NCBI RefSeq assembly: GCF_001905735.1
Contig: NZ_LISW01000003.1
Location: 62,341-126,340, forward strand
Length of the DNA: 64,000 nucleotides
Source of the DNA: Streptomyces sp. CB01249
GTDB taxonomy: Bacteria > Actinomycetota > Actinomycetes > Streptomycetales > Streptomycetaceae
Direction of reading: 5' to 3'
Below, one piece after another: positions 43,625-51,903 of the stretch; position 1 is the first letter of the stretch; each line of letters begins with the position of its first letter. A program made the position numbers and the translations under genes. A model generated the notes under the pieces. It was not told the DNA's origin. It saw only the letters and a program-made list of their open reading frames with translations, and did not search any database.

Positions 43625-43749
43625 GGTGCGGAGCCTTTCGGAGGAACGCCGAGGGGTGCTCCGCGGCAGGCCCTAAGTCCGGTCGGCCACGCGTTCGCGG
43701 GAGGGGAGCACCCGGGTCGAAACAGCGGTAATGGGTCCCACCTCCTTGG
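43625..43749 (-). promoter_or_regulatory. leader with ATT-started uORF and alternative hairpins (copy A)
   Basis: On the minus strand, AAGGAGG is followed 8 nt later by an ATT codon (43730-43732) opening a 19-codon ORF to TAG (43673-43675). The peptide reads ITAVSTRVLPSRERVADRT. GGGTGCTCC inside it (43705-43713) can pair with GGAGCACCC (43654-43662), while GCGGAGC (43658-43664) can instead pair with GCTCCGC (43628-43634), which lies between the AAAGG site and the ATG. The two pairings overlap, so only one can form. This is a candidate attenuator for the methyltransferase. Confidence 0.6.
43673..43732 (-). CDS. putative 19-aa leader peptide, ATT start
   Basis: Nineteen codons from ATT to TAG; if read with Met the peptide starts MTAVSTRVLP. 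The strong AAGGAGG 8 nt upstream and the shared V4-T6-V8-L9-P10 pattern with the second leader at 56827 support real translation. The ATT start is rare (infC is the classic case) and would make initiation inefficient or sensitive to initiation factor IF3. Without ribosome profiling this remains a prediction. Confidence 0.45.
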   Translation of the reverse strand: MTAVSTRVLPSRERVADRT

Positions 43750-43789
43750 TCGTGTCCCCGTGCGGGGATGCGAAAGACTACCCCAGGTC

Positions 43790-44014
43790 TCAGCCCCGCC
43801 TGTGCCGGTACTCGTTCCCGCCGTTGACGAAGCTGTTGTGGACGGCGACCGAGGTGTTGGCGGCACGGATGTTGCGTATCTCCGCGCTGTGGTGCCGCTC
43901 GATCTCCTGGCCCTCGAAGGTGTGCGTACGCCGCCGGTGCCGCAGGTTCACCTTCACGATCAGAAACACGATGGCGCTCAGGAGCAGCCCGAACACGATG
44001 AGAACCGCAAACAT
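43790..44014 (-). CDS. small single-pass membrane protein, unknown
   Basis: A 74-aa protein: N-terminal TM helix (AVLIVFGLLLSAIVFLIVKV) and a basic cytoplasmic tail (NLRHRRRTHTFEGQEIERHH, RNIRAANTSVAVHNSFVNGG). The ATG at 44014 is chosen because GGGAGG lies 8 nt upstream. It sits between the LuxR gene end (44089) and the methyltransferase leader. It is the kind of small stress or division-linked membrane protein often uncharacterised. Confidence 0.65.
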   Translation of the reverse strand: MFAVLIVFGLLLSAIVFLIVKVNLRHRRRTHTFEGQEIERHHSAEIRNIRAANTSVAVHNSFVNGGNEYRHRRG

Positions 44015-44088
44015 GGTGTACCTCCCCCGTTCCCCCTGGTTCCGCCCATTGTCGGGTATGCGAGGAGGGTGGTCCAGGTCCTCGGGGG

Positions 44089-46929
44089 TCACCGCTGCGC
44101 GATCTCGACCCCGGGGCGGCGGTTGCGCTCCGCGTCCGGGGAAGCCCCTTCAAGTACCTGTGGTGCAGGGGCCGTTGCCAGGCGGCGGGCGAGGTCGCGG
44201 CGGGAGAGCGCACCGGTTTTGCGCATGGCGCGGGCGATGTGCTGCTCCACCGTCCGGGGAGACAGGTGGAGGGTCGCGGCGATCTCGCGGTTGGTCAGGC
44301 CGGAGACGGCCAGCTGGGACACCTCGGCCTCCCTGGGGGACAACTCGTCGGCGTGCGAGGGGCGTCCGGGCGGGCGGCCCTTCTTCACCGGCCGCTGTGT
44401 ACGCAGCAGGGCTCTGACCCGGGCGGCGTCCCAGACGGCGCCCAGCTCGGTGAAGGTCCGGGCGCAGGTCTCCAACTCGGCGACCGCCGACAAGGTGGAG
44501 AGGCAGTCGGAGACCGGGCCCTGCGACACGGCCGTGTCCCCGCCCTCCCCGGCCGTCCGGGTATCCGCTTCGGCGGCCATGAGCACACAGCGCGCGGCAC
44601 CCTCAGCGGTCAGTGCCCGGCTGTAGGGGTGAGGCATGACCCCGTACGCCGCCGCGGCCTCCCGGTAGAACTCTGCGGCCCGGGGAAGGCCGCCGCGCTC
44701 CTCCCCGGCGAGCGCCTCCGTCTCGGTCAGAACGGCCCTGCCCCAGAGCAGCGAGGCCTGGGGGGCGGGCGCGTCGCGTCCGTCGAGGCCCTGAGAGAAG
44801 GCCCGGATCATGGCGTGCGCGGCGGTCGTGTCGCCTGCGCGTGCCACTGCCTCCACGGCCCACGGAAGAAGTTCGTGGCCCCACGTCCACACCCCCTTTT
44901 CGGCGAGGGCCGTCCAGGCGGCGCGTGCCCGGTCCGCCGCGGCGTCCACCTCCTGGCGGGCCAGGGCGAGGCGTATCGCGGCACCGGCCGCCGTCGCTGC
45001 CAGCGGCACTGGCAGGTTCTCGGGTCGGGTCGTCCCGCGCTGGGACAGCCAGGGCCCGGCCTCGCCCCAGTCGCCCCGGGCGAGGGCGAGCAAGCCCCGT
45101 ACGACGTAGGCGTCGGAGGCCAGGAAGGGCATGTCGGCGGTCGCCTCGACGAAGTCCTCGCACCGCTCGGCCAGGCCGGTCCACTGGCCGGTCCACCACT
45201 CCTGGAGCAGCCGTGCCCCCAGCGCCGTGTGCTCCAGGTAGGGCGCGCCACTGCGTGCGGCCAGCTCCAGTCCTTCCGCGAGCAGGTCCTCCGCCCGGTC
45301 GTGGAAACCGAGCCAGACCGCTGAGTTGGCGGCGTTGCACAGACCCCGCGCGGCCTGCCGGGCGCACGCGGGGTCCGTGTCCTTCCCGGACAGCTCCCCT
45401 ACCAGGTCCCACGCCCCCGGGTCGGCGCAGCTCAGGGCGAGGTCGGCCCGGTTGGCGAGGACCGCGGTGCGCATGGCCTCGTCCTCGCCGGCGTCCGTGA
45501 GGGTGACGGCCCTGGCCATCCACTCCCGGTCGGCCTCGATGTGGTTGCCCGGTACGAACGTGCTGGACAGGGCCGCCATGGCGCGGGCGGCCAGGACCGG
45601 CCGGACCTCGCACAGTTCGGCGGCGGCGAGCTCCAGCACCTGGCGTCCCTCGGGCCCCCGGCCCATCTGGTTGGCCAGCATCAGGCCCAGGTCGAGCCGC
45701 AGCTCTCCGCGTACGGCCGCGGGCAGGGACGCGTCCCGCACGATCTGCGCGAGCACCTCGACGGTCTGGTCCGAGCGCAGTCCGGTCACCGCGCTGCGGG
45801 CGAGGAGCGGCGCGAGGCGGGCGCGGCTCTGCGGGGGCAGACCGGGCGTGGCCAGGGTCCGTTCGAGCAGGGTGATCGCCGGCTGGTGCCGGCCCGCCGC
45901 GGCTTCCGCCGCAGCGGCCTTCTCCACCGCCGCGAGCCAGCTGCGGGTCTCGCCGGCCGCCCTGTGGTGTTCGGCCACGTCGGCCCAGGGCACGGGCTGC
46001 CTGCGACGCAGTACGGCCGCCGCCCGGCCGTGCAGGTCCTGACGGACGGGTCCGGGGACACAGGCCCGTACGGCGGGGGCGGCCAGCGGGACGGCGAAGC
46101 CGTAGCGGCCCTCGGTCGGTTCCGCGAGGGCCGATGTCTCCAGGGCCCGCAGCAACGCGCCGGTTCCCGCCACGCCTCCGAGCCCCGACACCGCGATCAG
46201 CTCGTCCCCAGGGGTGGGTGTGCCGAGGACGGCGGCCGCCCAGACCACCGGCCGGTGCTCCGGGGGCAGCGCGTGCGTACGGCTCAGTACGAGTTCCGCG
46301 AGGCGGGTCGGTACCCCGGCCGCCTCCACCTCGGCCGCCGTGCCGGTGAACGCCGGATGCCGTTCCCGCAGTACGGCGAGGAGGTCGACGACCACCTGGG
46401 GCACTCCGGCGGTGAGTTCGTACAGTCTGCGCGCCGCCTCTGCCGTGCAGCTGCCGTCCAGCGCCTCCGCGGCGGCCCGGTGGACGCGTTCCTCGTCCCA
46501 GGGCGCCAGCCGGTGCCGGAGCACGGTGAGCCGGGAGGGGTACGTCATCGGCGAACCGCCCAACGGCAGGCCGGGGACGGGTAGTTCCTCGGGCCGGTAG
46601 GCCACGGCGGCGGCGGATCCCGGCTCCAGTCCCCCGAGGACGCGGCGCAGCCACCGCAGTTCGGCCTCGTCCGCCCGGTGGACATCGTCCACCAGCCACA
46701 GAGTGGGCGCCTGCCGGTTCCCGTCCTCGCCCGGCGGTCCGGCGCCGGCTCCGCACCCCCACCGCACGCGGACCGCGTGCGCCGTCCCAGGCAGGCCGGC
46801 CAGTGCCCGGAGCAGGTGGCTCTTGCCCTCACCTGCGGCGCCCTCGACGAACAGCAGGACCGGTTCGGCGCACTCGTCGGTGAGGGCGCGGGCCAGGGGC
46901 AGCAGAGCGGAACCACGCGTCAGGTTCAC
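44089..46929 (-). CDS. LuxR-family ATPase regulator (LAL type)
   Basis: A 946-aa protein starting at a GTG (46929). Walker A: LFVEGAAGEGKSHLLRAL (residues 25-45); Walker B: LWLVDDVHRAD. A long TPR/helical middle is followed by a C-terminal LuxR HTH: LSPREAEVSQLAVSGLTNREIAATLHLSPRTVEQHIARAM (about 860-900). Large ATP-binding LuxR proteins act as pathway-specific or starch/maltose activators. No sugar-binding domain is evident and the neighbour relation to the cluster is loose, so the target is unknown. Confidence 0.87.
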   Translation of the reverse strand: MNLTRGSALLPLARALTDECAEPVLLFVEGAAGEGKSHLLRALAGLPGTAHAVRVRWGCGAGAGPPGEDGNRQAPTLWLVDDVHRADEAELRWLRRVLGGLEPGSAAAVAYRPEELPVPGLPLGGSPMTYPSRLTVLRHRLAPWDEERVHRAAAEALDGSCTAEAARRLYELTAGVPQVVVDLLAVLRERHPAFTGTAAEVEAAGVPTRLAELVLSRTHALPPEHRPVVWAAAVLGTPTPGDELIAVSGLGGVAGTGALLRALETSALAEPTEGRYGFAVPLAAPAVRACVPGPVRQDLHGRAAAVLRRRQPVPWADVAEHHRAAGETRSWLAAVEKAAAAEAAAGRHQPAITLLERTLATPGLPPQSRARLAPLLARSAVTGLRSDQTVEVLAQIVRDASLPAAVRGELRLDLGLMLANQMGRGPEGRQVLELAAAELCEVRPVLAARAMAALSSTFVPGNHIEADREWMARAVTLTDAGEDEAMRTAVLANRADLALSCADPGAWDLVGELSGKDTDPACARQAARGLCNAANSAVWLGFHDRAEDLLAEGLELAARSGAPYLEHTALGARLLQEWWTGQWTGLAERCEDFVEATADMPFLASDAYVVRGLLALARGDWGEAGPWLSQRGTTRPENLPVPLAATAAGAAIRLALARQEVDAAADRARAAWTALAEKGVWTWGHELLPWAVEAVARAGDTTAAHAMIRAFSQGLDGRDAPAPQASLLWGRAVLTETEALAGEERGGLPRAAEFYREAAAAYGVMPHPYSRALTAEGAARCVLMAAEADTRTAGEGGDTAVSQGPVSDCLSTLSAVAELETCARTFTELGAVWDAARVRALLRTQRPVKKGRPPGRPSHADELSPREAEVSQLAVSGLTNREIAATLHLSPRTVEQHIARAMRKTGALSRRDLARRLATAPAPQVLEGASPDAERNRRPGVEIAQR

Positions 46930-47041
46930 GTCGTCGTCCTCGCTCTCGTTCTGGCGGAAGGTGCGGAGACGGCGCGCCCCGGCACCTCGCCGCCGGTGCC
47001 CGCACCGTACCAAGGCCGTGGCGGGGCGAGCCCGCCCGTGT

Positions 47042-47950
47042 TCAGTCGGCCCAGCGCCACTCGACGCCGTGGACACCCGGCGCCGGCTTCATGGGAAGCA
47101 GGTGCGTCGTATGGAGTCCGTCGAGCGGTGCCAGCTGGCGCCCGGGCTCGGCGCCGAGTCGTCTGCGGTAGGAGTGCCAGCACTTCGAGGGCAGGGCCGA
47201 GGGGTGGAAGCGGACCTGGAGCAGATAGGTCTGCAGGGGTGTGGTGACGCGGGACTCGTGCTGGTGGGAGACGCCCGCGGTCGCGGCGGTACGCACGGTG
47301 TACTCGACGACCGCGGTCTCGTTCCTGACCAGTCGGCGGCCGAACGGGATCTCGGCGACGACGCAGTTGGGCTCCGGCCGGAACCAGGTGCGCGGGGCCG
47401 GCCCCGAGGGGACGGTGACGTCGGTCGCGCCGCCCTCCGCGCCGTCCAGGGTGTGGATGACCGTGAGGTGCCGCGCGTCGTGGTGGACGGCTCTGACCGC
47501 GACGGTGACGCGGATCTCGTCGACGAGGCGGTGCTCGTTCACGCGTACCGCCTCGTGGACGACCAGTCTTCGCAGACCGGCGTTGAAGTGCGGGAAGTCG
47601 TCGCCGAGGGCCTGTTCCACGTCGGAGTTCTCGCCGTAGACACCACGGACGGCGGCCGGGTCGTGGGGCGGCACCCAGCCGCGCGGCCGGCGCCGCAGCA
47701 GGGACCGCAGGGTGCCGCCGGGGAGGCCGAGGAACGGCTCCAGGATGTCGACGGCGCACAGGGACCGGGCCTTCTCCGGCTGGCTGCGCCCGCTCTGCCA
47801 GTAGCTGAGGGTGGCGACGCTGAGGGTGATTCCGTGGGCCTCGAGGTGATCGCGTACGTCCTCCAACGGCAGACCACGCCGTTGCAGGGCCTGTTTGAAC
47901 GTCGTCGCGAACATCGTGTCCGGGTCGGTGATGTGGGGGGTGTTCACCAT
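47042..47950 (-). CDS. N-terminal HTH protein, hypothetical
   Basis: A 302-aa protein. The N terminus reads as an HTH: KQALQRRGLPLEDVRDHLEAHGITLSVATLSYWQSGRSQPE. The remaining 200 residues form a beta-rich domain (RRLVVHEAVRVNEHRLVDEI, HLTVIHTLDGAEGGATDV, TYLLQVRFHPSALPSK). Similar streptomycete proteins are annotated XRE-family or hypothetical. It is transcribed in the direction of the LuxR ATPase gene, and its stop lies about 110 nt upstream of that start. Function is not known. Confidence 0.65.
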   Translation of the reverse strand: MVNTPHITDPDTMFATTFKQALQRRGLPLEDVRDHLEAHGITLSVATLSYWQSGRSQPEKARSLCAVDILEPFLGLPGGTLRSLLRRRPRGWVPPHDPAAVRGVYGENSDVEQALGDDFPHFNAGLRRLVVHEAVRVNEHRLVDEIRVTVAVRAVHHDARHLTVIHTLDGAEGGATDVTVPSGPAPRTWFRPEPNCVVAEIPFGRRLVRNETAVVEYTVRTAATAGVSHQHESRVTTPLQTYLLQVRFHPSALPSKCWHSYRRRLGAEPGRQLAPLDGLHTTHLLPMKPAPGVHGVEWRWAD

Positions 47951-48022
47951 GGCGTCTTCCAGCGGGTGGAGGTCTTCGGACGGGAGTCGCGGCCGGGGCG
48001 TACGGGCCCCGCCGGGAAGCAG

Positions 48023-48058
48023 CCGGGGCCGCTCGCCTTGTTGCGCGAGCGGCCCCGG
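48023..48058 (-). terminator. terminator after the serine protease gene
   Basis: A perfect 14-bp stem, CCGGGGCCGCTCGC (48023-48036) with its inverse (48045-48058), with an 8-nt loop, lying 22 nt after the protease stop on the minus strand. Confidence 0.7.
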
Positions 48059-48079
48059 CCTTTCCCCTTGCGGACGTGC

Positions 48080-49285
48080 TCAGTTGGTGTTGAGCGTCAG
48101 CCCGTAGTACTGGAGGGCGTCGCCGAGCGGCTGGAAGTACGAGGAGCCGCGGGAGTTGACGCCGCCGGTGCACTGCTGGTTGGTCGGGCCGCCGGAGGTC
48201 ATGCCCTGGGCCTGGTTGCCGGAGATGTAGGCACCGCCGCTGTCACCGCCCTCGACGCAGACGCTGGAGGCGCCCAGGCCGGTGATCACCGTGTCGGGGC
48301 CGCCGTTGAGATCGACGTACGTGACGGTGTTGTTGTACGAGGTGATCGATCCGCAGGTCCAGCCGGTGGTGGCACCGGACTTGCAGATCGCGGCACCGAC
48401 GGCGGCCCGGCTGCTGCCCTTGACCGCGACCGTCTTGGTGCTGCCCTGGTTCCAGGTACCGACGGCGGTGACGATCGAGTGGCCGGAGTTGACGGTGGCA
48501 ATGCCCATGTCAACGCTGTTGCTGCCGAGCTTGTAGCGGGTGTTGTAGCCCTGGGCGAAGGCCGTGCCGTCGTAGCGCAGGGTGTTCACGATGCAGTGCC
48601 CCGCGCTCACCAGGTACTGCCTGCCGGAGCTGTCGTGGGCGCCGTAGCCCACGGAACACCAGCCGGTGGTGTTGTTCAGCGTCATCTTGCTGCCGGGGTA
48701 GATCGCGGCCTTGGCTTCGAGCTGTTCCTGGCCGCGCACGATCTCGACGGCGGCACCGTAGCCGGCGGCCTTCGCGAGGAACGCCTTGGCGGCGGCGCCC
48801 CGGTCGTCGCTGACCTTGACGGTCACCTTGTCGGAGGCCAGGTCCACGGACCAGGAGGCCACTCCGGAGGGGACCTTCTTCGCGGCGAGGGCGTCCAGCC
48901 GGGACTTGACCTTGTCGAGTGCCGCCTGTCCTCTCGCGGGCACCCGGGCCGCGAGGCCGGCCTTCTCGACCCTGGCCGCCTCGCCCTTGTCGCCGACGTT
49001 GACGGTCAGCTTCCCGGAGCGGTCGAAGAAGGCCCCGTCGCCGGCTATGCCGCTCTTCGTGAGCGCGGCCAGCCTGGCCTGCTGGGCGGCCTGCCGGTCC
49101 AGCCGTTCCGTCGTGGCCTTCTCGCTCACACCGAGCGAAGCGGCCAGCGCCCGGACCATCTCGGGCTGGTAGCGGGGGGCGGACTCCGTCTCCTGCGCCT
49201 GTGCCAGGGTCTGGGTTCCCAGGACTGCCGAGGCCGAGAGCGCGATGCCCAGCGCTGCCATGCGGTACTTACGGGAGTTACGCAC
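48080..49285 (-). CDS. secreted S1 serine protease with prodomain (streptogrisin/alpha-lytic type)
   Basis: A 401-aa preproenzyme. The signal peptide is RKYRMAALGIALSASAVLG. Residues about 35-200 form the alpha-lytic-protease prodomain (APRYQPEMVRALAASLGVSEKA, TVKVSDDRGAAAKAFLAKAAGYG). The mature chymotrypsin fold has VSAGHC (His about 229), VDMGIA (Asp about 259) and EGGDSGGAY (Ser about 347), plus six cysteines in the mature part. It is an extracellular protease that digests proteins and possibly cell-wall material. The prodomain is needed for folding and is cut off by autolysis. Confidence 0.93.
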   Translation of the reverse strand: MRNSRKYRMAALGIALSASAVLGTQTLAQAQETESAPRYQPEMVRALAASLGVSEKATTERLDRQAAQQARLAALTKSGIAGDGAFFDRSGKLTVNVGDKGEAARVEKAGLAARVPARGQAALDKVKSRLDALAAKKVPSGVASWSVDLASDKVTVKVSDDRGAAAKAFLAKAAGYGAAVEIVRGQEQLEAKAAIYPGSKMTLNNTTGWCSVGYGAHDSSGRQYLVSAGHCIVNTLRYDGTAFAQGYNTRYKLGSNSVDMGIATVNSGHSIVTAVGTWNQGSTKTVAVKGSSRAAVGAAICKSGATTGWTCGSITSYNNTVTYVDLNGGPDTVITGLGASSVCVEGGDSGGAYISGNQAQGMTSGGPTNQQCTGGVNSRGSSYFQPLGDALQYYGLTLNTN

Positions 49286-49605
49286 GTTGATCCCTTCTGA
49301 TGGGCAGCCAGAAACTCAAGGGGGGTGTACGCCGAAATGCGTGAACAACGCACCGACGAAGGCGGTTTCTGGCTAACGGAAAGTCATCGACTCGCCGCGA
49401 ACGGAACTATTGCCCAGCGATCGAAGGGATTTCAAGTCGCAGACATCGGAAATATTTCTTAACAGAGTCGCGGGCATTCCTGTTGAATAAGAGCCCAGCA
49501 AAAGGCCGTCATCCGACGCCCTTTCGGGACACGGTTCACGCCCAGCGTTGCCGCCCGCCCCCGGACCCTAGAGCCATCGGGCTCGCCGTTACATCAGGGG
49601 GCCGG

Positions 49606-49765
49606 ATTCACGTATACGCAGAAAACCCGGCGCACCCGGGGCGCAGCCTGCACCCCGGCGGGATCCTCGACCGGCCGGCCGCGACCATGGACGCCTGGCC
49701 GTACGGAAGGACGATCCCGGCAACGCGCTTCTGACCGGCCCGGCGTTTTCTACGTATCCGTAAAT
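49606..49765. repeat. imperfect inverted repeat
   Basis: Arms 49606-49626 and 49745-49765 agree at 18 of 21 positions when inverted (core ATACG-x-AGAAAAC). They flank 118 bp. The arms are AT-rich, in contrast to the surroundings. Meaning unknown: a mobile-element end or a bound regulatory site are both possible. Confidence 0.4.
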
Positions 49766-49917
49766 CGGCGCCCCGTATGGAATCGGAAGCGATCCGCTCC
49801 CTACGATTCCAACGGAACCCGAGAGACATCCACAGATGATTTCCGTGGTTCAGGCCCGGCACGGCGCCGGCGACTCGAAGACCACCACCCGCTTCGAAGC
49901 CACCGCCACCGATCAGG

Positions 49918-49959
49918 CCATGGGCCGCGGCAGGAAAGCCCGCCGCGGCCCATGGTTTT
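49918..49959 (+). terminator. T-tract terminator on the plus strand
   Basis: CCATGGGCCGCGG (49918-49930) pairs with CCGCGGCCCATGG (49943-49955) and is followed by TTTT on the plus strand. There is no annotated plus-strand gene before it, so it implies an unannotated transcript or small RNA. It may also end the minus-strand crystallin-like gene, but no T-run favours that direction. Confidence 0.55.
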
Positions 49960-49974
49960 CAACGCAGAGTCCTG

Positions 49975-50328
49975 TCACCGGAACTCGTGGGTCACCGTGA
50001 TCTCGCCCACGATGTGCGCGTTGAACTCGTCCAGTTCCTCCGCCGGCACCCACAGTTCCAGGATCGTCCGCCCACCCGCCTGCTGAACGGGATACCGGCT
50101 CAGGAACTCCGACTCGACGTCGAACCGGGTGACGTAGCCGACGCCACTGTGCTTCACGTTCCAGTCCCTCGCGATACGGATCGCGTAGTCCTCGTTGAGC
50201 ACCGGATAGAAGATCGGCTGCTCGGGAAGCCGGGGCGGCCAGGCGCGCCAGTCCAACTCGCGTACGAGCGCCAGTTCCTCGGGCCCGGTGGGCCGCCACA
50301 GGGTGGTCGTTGCGTGCGGGCTTTCCAT
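49975..50328 (-). CDS. small protein of the group annotated as ADP-ribosylation/crystallin J1
   Basis: A 117-aa protein: TTTLWRPTGPEELALVRELDWRAWPPRLPEQP, NEDYAIRIARDWNVKHSGVGYVT and WVPAEELDEFNAHIVG. The name of this streptomycete group comes from old annotations and does not imply activity; there is no ADP-ribosyl-hydrolase metal site. It starts 11 nt after the racemase stop on the same strand, so the two form an operon. Function is not known. Confidence 0.7.
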   Translation of the reverse strand: MESPHATTTLWRPTGPEELALVRELDWRAWPPRLPEQPIFYPVLNEDYAIRIARDWNVKHSGVGYVTRFDVESEFLSRYPVQQAGGRTILELWVPAEELDEFNAHIVGEITVTHEFR

Positions 50329-50338
50329 GGGGCGGAGG

Positions 50339-51040
50339 CTACCGGCCCCGGGGCGCTAGCGCTGCCGCGACGGCGGCCTCGGCGTGCAGGCGCGCGGTGG
50401 CGAAGACGGGAACGGGGCTGTGCTCCGGGCCGACGAGGAGTTCGATCTCGGTGCAGCCGAGGATGATTCCCTCCGCGCCGGCGGCCACGAGGCGGCCGAT
50501 CACCTCACCGTAGGCCGCTCGGGATTCCTCCCTGATGACGCCGAGGCAGAGTTCGTCGTAGATCACCCGGTGGACGAGGGCTCGGTCGTCCGCGTCGGGC
50601 ACAAGCACCTCCAAGCCGTGTCCGGCCACCCGGTCTCGGTAGAAATCCTGCTCCATGGTGAACGCGGTGCCCAGCAGCCCCACCCGGGTCAGCCCGGCGG
50701 TACGGACCGCGGCCGCCGTCGCGTCGGCCAGGTGCAGCAGGGGAACGTCCACCGCCGCCGCCACCTGGTCGGCGACCTTGTGCATGGTGTTGGTGCAGAT
50801 CAGCAGCAGGTCCGCACCGGCCGCCCGGAGCGACCGGGCGGCGTCGGCGAGCATGTCGCCGGCTTCCGTCCAGCGTCCGGCCACTTGCAGTCGCTCGATT
50901 TCGGCGAAGTCGACCGAGTACAGGACGCACTTGGCCGAGTGGAGGCCGCCCAGCCGCCCCCGGACTCCCTCGTTGAGCAGCCGGTAGTACTCGGCGGTCG
51001 ACTCCCAGCTCATGCCGCCGATCAATCCGATGGTCTTCAT
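50339..51040 (-). CDS. aspartate/glutamate racemase family protein
   Basis: A 233-aa protein. MKTIGLIGGMSWESTAEYYR is the family start; the two catalytic cysteines are in LLLICTNTMHKVAD and GIILGCTEIELLV. It racemises an amino acid, perhaps aspartate or hydantoin-derived, or acts as an isomerase. It is a likely cytoplasmic source of D-amino acids or a detoxification step. It shares an operon with the small crystallin-like gene. Confidence 0.87.
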   Translation of the reverse strand: MKTIGLIGGMSWESTAEYYRLLNEGVRGRLGGLHSAKCVLYSVDFAEIERLQVAGRWTEAGDMLADAARSLRAAGADLLLICTNTMHKVADQVAAAVDVPLLHLADATAAAVRTAGLTRVGLLGTAFTMEQDFYRDRVAGHGLEVLVPDADDRALVHRVIYDELCLGVIREESRAAYGEVIGRLVAAGAEGIILGCTEIELLVGPEHSPVPVFATARLHAEAAVAAALAPRGR

Positions 51041-51082
51041 CGCGCCACTCTCGCACGCACTCCGCCGGCCGCCCGGCGAGGT

Positions 51083-51253
51083 CTACGTGAGGGCCCCCGG
51101 TGACGGCCACCCCAGCCACCAGATGAAGAGGCCGCTCAGCAGGACGAGCAGAAAGATTACGGCGTTGGTGCGGCGGTACGTGACCAGGAGGGCGACGAAC
51201 TCGCGGATCATGGCGCTCGGCCAGAAGTACGCGGCTGTCGGGGCGCCGATCAC
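51083..51253 (-). pseudogene. C-terminal fragment of the YdcF gene (56-aa ORF)
   Basis: A GTG overlapping the upstream TGA by GTGA opens a 56-aa ORF: MIGAPTAAYFWPSAMIREF then a TM helix (VIFLLVLLSGLFIWWLGW). The start of this piece corresponds to the end of the DUF218 domain, so it is a remnant rather than an independent gene. It could still be translated as a small membrane protein. Confidence 0.55.
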
Positions 51254-51840
51254 ATGGGGCGCCGGCCCTTCCGTGACAGCCTGGCGTGTTCCTTACGGGC
51301 CCGGTCGAGGCGGCCGGCCTGCAGTGGGGGCACGGTGGTGCCGCCGATGAGGCCCGAGCCGAGGACCACCACGTAGTCCGCCCGGCGCCGGATGCGCAGA
51401 CGCCCGTACAGGCTCCCGTAGACGAGGAAGCAGAGGAACAGGAAGGCGATGTACCCGGCGAGCGCCACCGCTGTCGCCGCCACGACCAGAAGCGTGTGGG
51501 TGTGCAGCACCAGCGCGGTGATCAGCAGCCCGAGCAGGGCGACCAGGGCCGTGCCCGCTCCCAGGGACAGCAGGTTCGCCGGGCTCCGGCCCTCCTTGCG
51601 GACCATGGTGATGAGGAACCACGCCAGCGTGACGACACCCACGCCCGCGAGGGTCAGCAGCACGACGACCAGGTCGCGGCCCAACTGGGCTCGCTCCGAG
51701 GCGACATGCAGCAGGAGCGCGACGACCGCGAAGACGACGGACAGGCCCAGCAGGACCGCGTTGCTCACTCGGCGGCGGTCTCGTACCAGACCCGTACAGA
51801 AAAGGAGGAAACAGATGAACGACGGGACCAAGGCCACCAT
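51083..51840 (-). pseudogene. YdcF/ElyC-like membrane protein gene with internal deletion
   Basis: The N-terminal part runs from ATG 51840: four to five TM helices (FICFLLFCTGLV, VVFAVVALLLHV, LVVVLLTLAGVGVVTLAWFL, LGLLITALVLHTH), then the DUF218 start DYVVVLGSGLIGGTTVPPLQAGRLDRARKEH. The frame stops at 51250 just where a catalytic domain of about 110 residues should follow. The typical C-terminal end (VIGAPTAAYFWPSAMIREF and a last TM) is found in the next frame from the overlapping GTG at 51253 to 51083. The middle has therefore been deleted with loss of frame. Confidence 0.7.
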
Positions 51841-51903
51841 GTACCGATCCTGCGAGGCGTGCCACGAGACCCGCTGTCGGACCCGGGTGGCAGCATCACC
51901 GGG

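Larger units (their letters stand above)
49286..49974. other. gene-poor, lower-GC region with inverted repeat and hidden terminator
   Basis: A 689-bp stretch with no convincing protein gene. It contains an 18-of-21 inverted repeat: ATTCACGTATACGCAGAAAAC at 49606-49626 and its inverse at 49745-49765. It also has a weak tiny ORF (49836 onward) and a strong hairpin ending at 49955. A plus-strand transcript ending at 49959 seems more likely than a minus-strand one, because the T-run follows on the plus side. The composition is unlike the neighbours, suggesting a remnant of mobile DNA or an untranslated RNA. Confidence 0.4.

Noticed and set aside
49483..49734. An 83-aa plus-strand ORF in the gene-free region
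   Set aside because: No ribosome site, odd composition and no recognisable motif; its coding bias is weak.
49836..50000. A 54-aa plus-strand ORF reading through a terminator
   Set aside because: It has acceptable codon bias at first but runs through the hairpin and into the antisense of the next gene; kept only as a possible origin of a transcript.
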